Positions 5,897 to 8,349 of a DNA stretch of 8,349 bases are shown here, in pieces. Position 1 is the stretch's first letter; the number at the start of each line of letters is the position of its first letter. The stretch lies in contig CANGRP010000110.1 of the NCBI GenBank assembly GCA_947456005.1, positions 1 through 8,349 of the forward strand, written 5' to 3'. Below the pieces are notes generated by a model. The model was given only the letters and a program-made list of their open reading frames with translations, had not been told where the DNA came from and searched no databases. The translations under genes and the position numbers were made by a program. Origin of the DNA: Caulobacteraceae bacterium (lineage in GTDB: Bacteria; Pseudomonadota; Alphaproteobacteria; Caulobacterales; Caulobacteraceae).

Positions 5897-7624
5897 GACC
5901 TGGTGATCCGCGGCGGGACGGTGATCGACGGCTCCGGGGCGCCGGGGCGCGAGGCCGACGTGGCGGTGAAGGACGGGCGGATCGCCGCCGTGGGCGCCAT
6001 CAGCGGCTCCGGCGCCGAGGAGATCGACGCCCGCGGCAGGATCGTCACCCCCGGCTTCGTCGACATCCACACCCACTATGACGGGCAGGTCACCTGGGAC
6101 CACCACCTCACCCCCTCCGCCTGGCACGGGGTCACCACCGCCGTCATGGGCAATTGCGGGGTCGGCTTCGCCCCCTGCCGGCCCGAGGACCACGACCGGC
6201 TGATCCGGCTGATGGAGGGGGTGGAGGACATTCCCCACCCGGTCCTGGCCGAGGGCCTGCCCTGGAACTGGGAGAGCTATCCCGACTATCTCCAGTCCCT
6301 GTCCGGCCGGGCCTACGACCTCGACGTCGGCGCCCAGCTGCCGCATGCGGCCCTGCGGGTCTTCGTCATGGGCGAGCGCGGCGCGAACCGCGAGCCGGCC
6401 AGCCCCGCCGACATCGCCGCCATGTCGGCCCTGGCCAAGCGGGCCATGGAGGCCGGCGCCCTGGGCTTCTCCACCTCGCGCACCCTCAATCACCGCACCT
6501 CGGACGGCCAGCCGACGCCGACCCTGACCGCCGCCGAGGACGAGCTGATGGGCATCGCCCTCGGGCTGAAGGCCGCCGGTCGCGGCGTCCTGCAGTTCGT
6601 CTCCGACTTCGCCGACCCGAAGGCCGAGTTCGGCCTGATGCGCCGGCTGGTGGAGGCCTCGGGCCGGCCCCTGTCCTTCAGCCTGCTGCAGGGCCCCAAG
6701 GCGCCCGACGCCTGGCGCGACCTCCTGGCCCAGCTGTCCGCCGCCACCGCCGACGGCCTGCCCATGCGGGCCCAGGTCGCCGGCCGGGGGGTGGGCGTGC
6801 TGCTGGGCTTCGAGCTGACCCTCAACCCCTTCAGCCACACCGAGGCCTGGAAATCCGTGGCGGCCCTGCCCCTGGAGCAGAGGATGGCGCGGCTGGCGGA
6901 GGCGTCCTTCCGGGCCGCCCTCCTCGATGACGCGGTCCCGCCGGGCGGCGCGGCCATCGCCTCGCGCCTGACCCGGGACTGGGACAACATGTTCCTGATG
7001 GCCGAGACGCCGGACTATGAGCCGAGACGCGAGGACTCCATCGGCGCCCTGGCCCGGGCCCGGGGCGTCGCCCCCGAAGCCGTGGCCCTGGACCACATGA
7101 TGACCCGCGGCGGGCGCGGCATGCTCTACCTGCCCTTCCTCAACTATGCCGACGGCGGGCTGGACCCGGCCTATGACATGCTGCGCCATCCGGACTGCGT
7201 GGCCGGCCTGTCCGACGGCGGCGCCCATGTGGGCATGATCTGCGACGGCAGCTTCCCCACCACCAACCTGACCCTCTGGGCCCGGGACCGGACCCGGGGT
7301 CCGCGCCTGCCGCTCGAGCACATGATCCGCCTGCAGACCCGGGCGACGGCCGAGACGGTGGGCCTTCTGGACCGGGGCCTGGTGGCGCCCGGCCTTCGCG
7401 CAGACCTCAACGTCATCGACTTCGACCGTCTGGCGGTGGAGCCGCCCACCGTGGGCTACGACCTTCCGGCGGGCGGGCGGCGGCTCCTGCAGAGGGCCCG
7501 GGGCTATGTCGCCACCCTGGTGGCCGGACAGGTCACCTACCGCGACGGCGAGCCCACCGGCGCCCTGCCCGGGCGTCTGGTCCGAGGCGCCCAGGACGCC
7601 CCGGCGGCCCTCGCCGCCGAATAG
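5873..7624 (+). CDS. D-aminoacylase-like (N-acyl-D-amino-acid deacylase family) amidohydrolase
   Basis: A 583-aa metal-dependent amidohydrolase of the amidohydrolase-3/COG3653 type. The N-terminal beta-domain with YDLVIRGGTVIDGSG (8-22) leads into the metal-binding GFVDIHTHYDGQ (61-72; His66, His68). MGNCGVGFAPCRP (92-104) supplies Cys95, equivalent to the bridging Cys of D-aminoacylase. LSDGGAHVGM (446-455) supplies catalytic Asp448. The C-terminal ADLNVIDFD and VAGQVTYRDGEPTG complete the small domain. No signal peptide is seen. Characterised relatives remove the acyl group from N-acyl-D-amino acids, but the stretches GFSTSRTLNH (198-207), LQFVSDF (240-246) and LSFSLLQG (267-274) lack the two histidines that bind metal there in classical D-aminoacylase, so substrate and metal number are open. 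The start is fixed by GGAGGAG 5 nt upstream. Confidence 0.88.
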   Translation: MAGRERAYDLVIRGGTVIDGSGAPGREADVAVKDGRIAAVGAISGSGAEEIDARGRIVTPGFVDIHTHYDGQVTWDHHLTPSAWHGVTTAVMGNCGVGFAPCRPEDHDRLIRLMEGVEDIPHPVLAEGLPWNWESYPDYLQSLSGRAYDLDVGAQLPHAALRVFVMGERGANREPASPADIAAMSALAKRAMEAGALGFSTSRTLNHRTSDGQPTPTLTAAEDELMGIALGLKAAGRGVLQFVSDFADPKAEFGLMRRLVEASGRPLSFSLLQGPKAPDAWRDLLAQLSAATADGLPMRAQVAGRGVGVLLGFELTLNPFSHTEAWKSVAALPLEQRMARLAEASFRAALLDDAVPPGGAAIASRLTRDWDNMFLMAETPDYEPRREDSIGALARARGVAPEAVALDHMMTRGGRGMLYLPFLNYADGGLDPAYDMLRHPDCVAGLSDGGAHVGMICDGSFPTTNLTLWARDRTRGPRLPLEHMIRLQTRATAETVGLLDRGLVAPGLRADLNVIDFDRLAVEPPTVGYDLPAGGRRLLQRARGYVATLVAGQVTYRDGEPTGALPGRLVRGAQDAPAALAAE

Positions 7625-7682
7625 GCCCGGCGCGCCGCCTTCCGCCCCTTCGCAGCCGCAGCGGGGCGGGCGATAGAGGGGC

Positions 7683-8349
7683 ATGTCCGACGATTCGCTA
7701 CAGGAGGCGCAGGAGGTCCTGCGCCGTGTCTTCGGGCACGCCGGCTTCCGGGGCCTGCAGGCGCCGGTGATCGCCGAGGTCATGGCCGGTCGTCCGGCCC
7801 TGGCCGTCCTGCCCACCGGCGGGGGCAAGAGTGTCTGCTACCAGATCCCTGCCCTGCTGCGGCCCGGCCTTGGCCTGGTGGTCAGCCCCCTCATCGCCCT
7901 GATGGCCGACCAGGTGGCGGGCCTGGTCCAGGCCGGGGTCGGCGCCGCCCGCCTGGATTCCCTCACCGCCCCCGAGGACCGCGCCGCCACCTGGGCGCGG
8001 ATCGAGGCCGGGACCCTGGACCTGCTCTACGTCTCGCCAGAGGGCCTCTTGCAGCCCTGGATGCTGGAGCGGCTGTCGCAGGTTCCCCTGTCGGTCATCG
8101 CCATCGACGAGGCGCACTGCGTCAGCCAGTGGGGTCATGACTTCCGCCCCGAATACCGGCTGCTGGGGCGCCTGGCCGAGGTCTTCCCCGGGGTCCCGCG
8201 GCTGGCGGTGACCGCCACCGCCGACGCCCGGACCCGGCAGGACATCCGCGAGGGCCTGCACCTGGGCGCCGCCCGGGAGTTCGTCGCCTCCTTCGACCGG
8301 CCGGAGCTGGCCCTCTCCGCCGAGCGCAAGGCCGGGACGGGACGCAAGC
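7683..8349 (+). CDS. recQ: ATP-dependent DNA helicase RecQ, 5' part only
   Basis: The window holds 222 codons; the 3' end lies beyond the right edge. RecQ unwinds DNA 3'-to-5' in recombination and replication-fork repair. Visible helicase motifs: motif 0 FRGLQ (22-26), Walker A LPTGGGKS (43-50), motif Ia VVSPLIALMADQV (66-78), Walker B IDEAHC (141-146) followed by the RecQ aromatic-rich loop SQWGHDFRPEY, and motif III TATA (177-180). The RQC and HRDC domains would follow outside. The start at 7683 has a GAGGGG just upstream. The gene is 58 bp after the amidohydrolase on the same strand, so read-through transcription is possible although the functions are unrelated. Confidence 0.95.
   Translation, partial: MSDDSLQEAQEVLRRVFGHAGFRGLQAPVIAEVMAGRPALAVLPTGGGKSVCYQIPALLRPGLGLVVSPLIALMADQVAGLVQAGVGAARLDSLTAPEDRAATWARIEAGTLDLLYVSPEGLLQPWMLERLSQVPLSVIAIDEAHCVSQWGHDFRPEYRLLGRLAEVFPGVPRLAVTATADARTRQDIREGLHLGAAREFVASFDRPELALSAERKAGTGRK

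Noticed and set aside
5580..5906. Small frames on both strands between hipB and the amidohydrolase
   Set aside because: No ribosome-binding site or domain, and they run across the operator copies and the shared leader.
7642..7669. CCGCCCC...GGGGCGG hairpin between the amidohydrolase and recQ as a terminator
   Set aside because: The stem is 7 bp with a 14-nt loop and is not followed by a T tract. Such G/C arms are expected by chance at this composition.
5840..7828. 662-aa minus-strand frame opposite the amidohydrolase and recQ start
   Set aside because: Gly/His/Gln-rich shadow with no domain. Both plus-strand genes carry complete family motifs.

Overview
The window is GC-rich throughout (roughly 70% G+C by eye), with dense coding on both strands, short gaps and strong G/C third-position bias. 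Together with promoter-like sequences of the form TTGACC...GCTSAATC, which resemble the Caulobacter housekeeping-sigma consensus, and an operator-regulated gene that looks leaderless, this suggests an alphaproteobacterium, perhaps Caulobacterales. That assignment is inference; no rRNA or species marker is present.

Left part (1-2409). A C5 cytosine DNA methyltransferase runs off the left edge on the minus strand. Upstream of it on the same strand is a TetR-family repressor gene. The repressor is divergent from an alpha/beta-hydrolase gene, and the 60-bp gap between them holds a perfect 9+2+9 palindrome directly against the hydrolase start codon. The hydrolase converges, 4 bp apart, on a small YbjQ/DUF74-family gene.

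Middle (2410-5872). An exported protein with two DUF1566/Lcl-type domains is read rightward. It converges on a hipBA toxin-antitoxin operon on the minus strand. The HipA kinase toxin and HipB antitoxin genes overlap by 4 bp, and upstream of hipB lie three copies of an inverted repeat TTTCCCG-NN-CGGGAAA at about 50-bp intervals, in a locally AT-rich patch. These are the likely HipB operators.

Right part (5873-8349). A D-aminoacylase-like amidohydrolase (583 aa) is followed after 58 bp by the N-terminal 222 codons of a RecQ helicase, cut by the right edge.

The most unexpected non-coding signal is that two unrelated genes, the DUF1566 protein and the amidohydrolase, share a leader. The -35 box, the -10-like box, the ribosome-binding site and the first ~8 codons align without gaps, with the -35 box exactly 67 nt before each ATG. 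No CRISPR array, IS element, tRNA or rRNA was recognised. I see no clearly new multi-gene system. The hipBA operator array and the repeated leader are the best leads.
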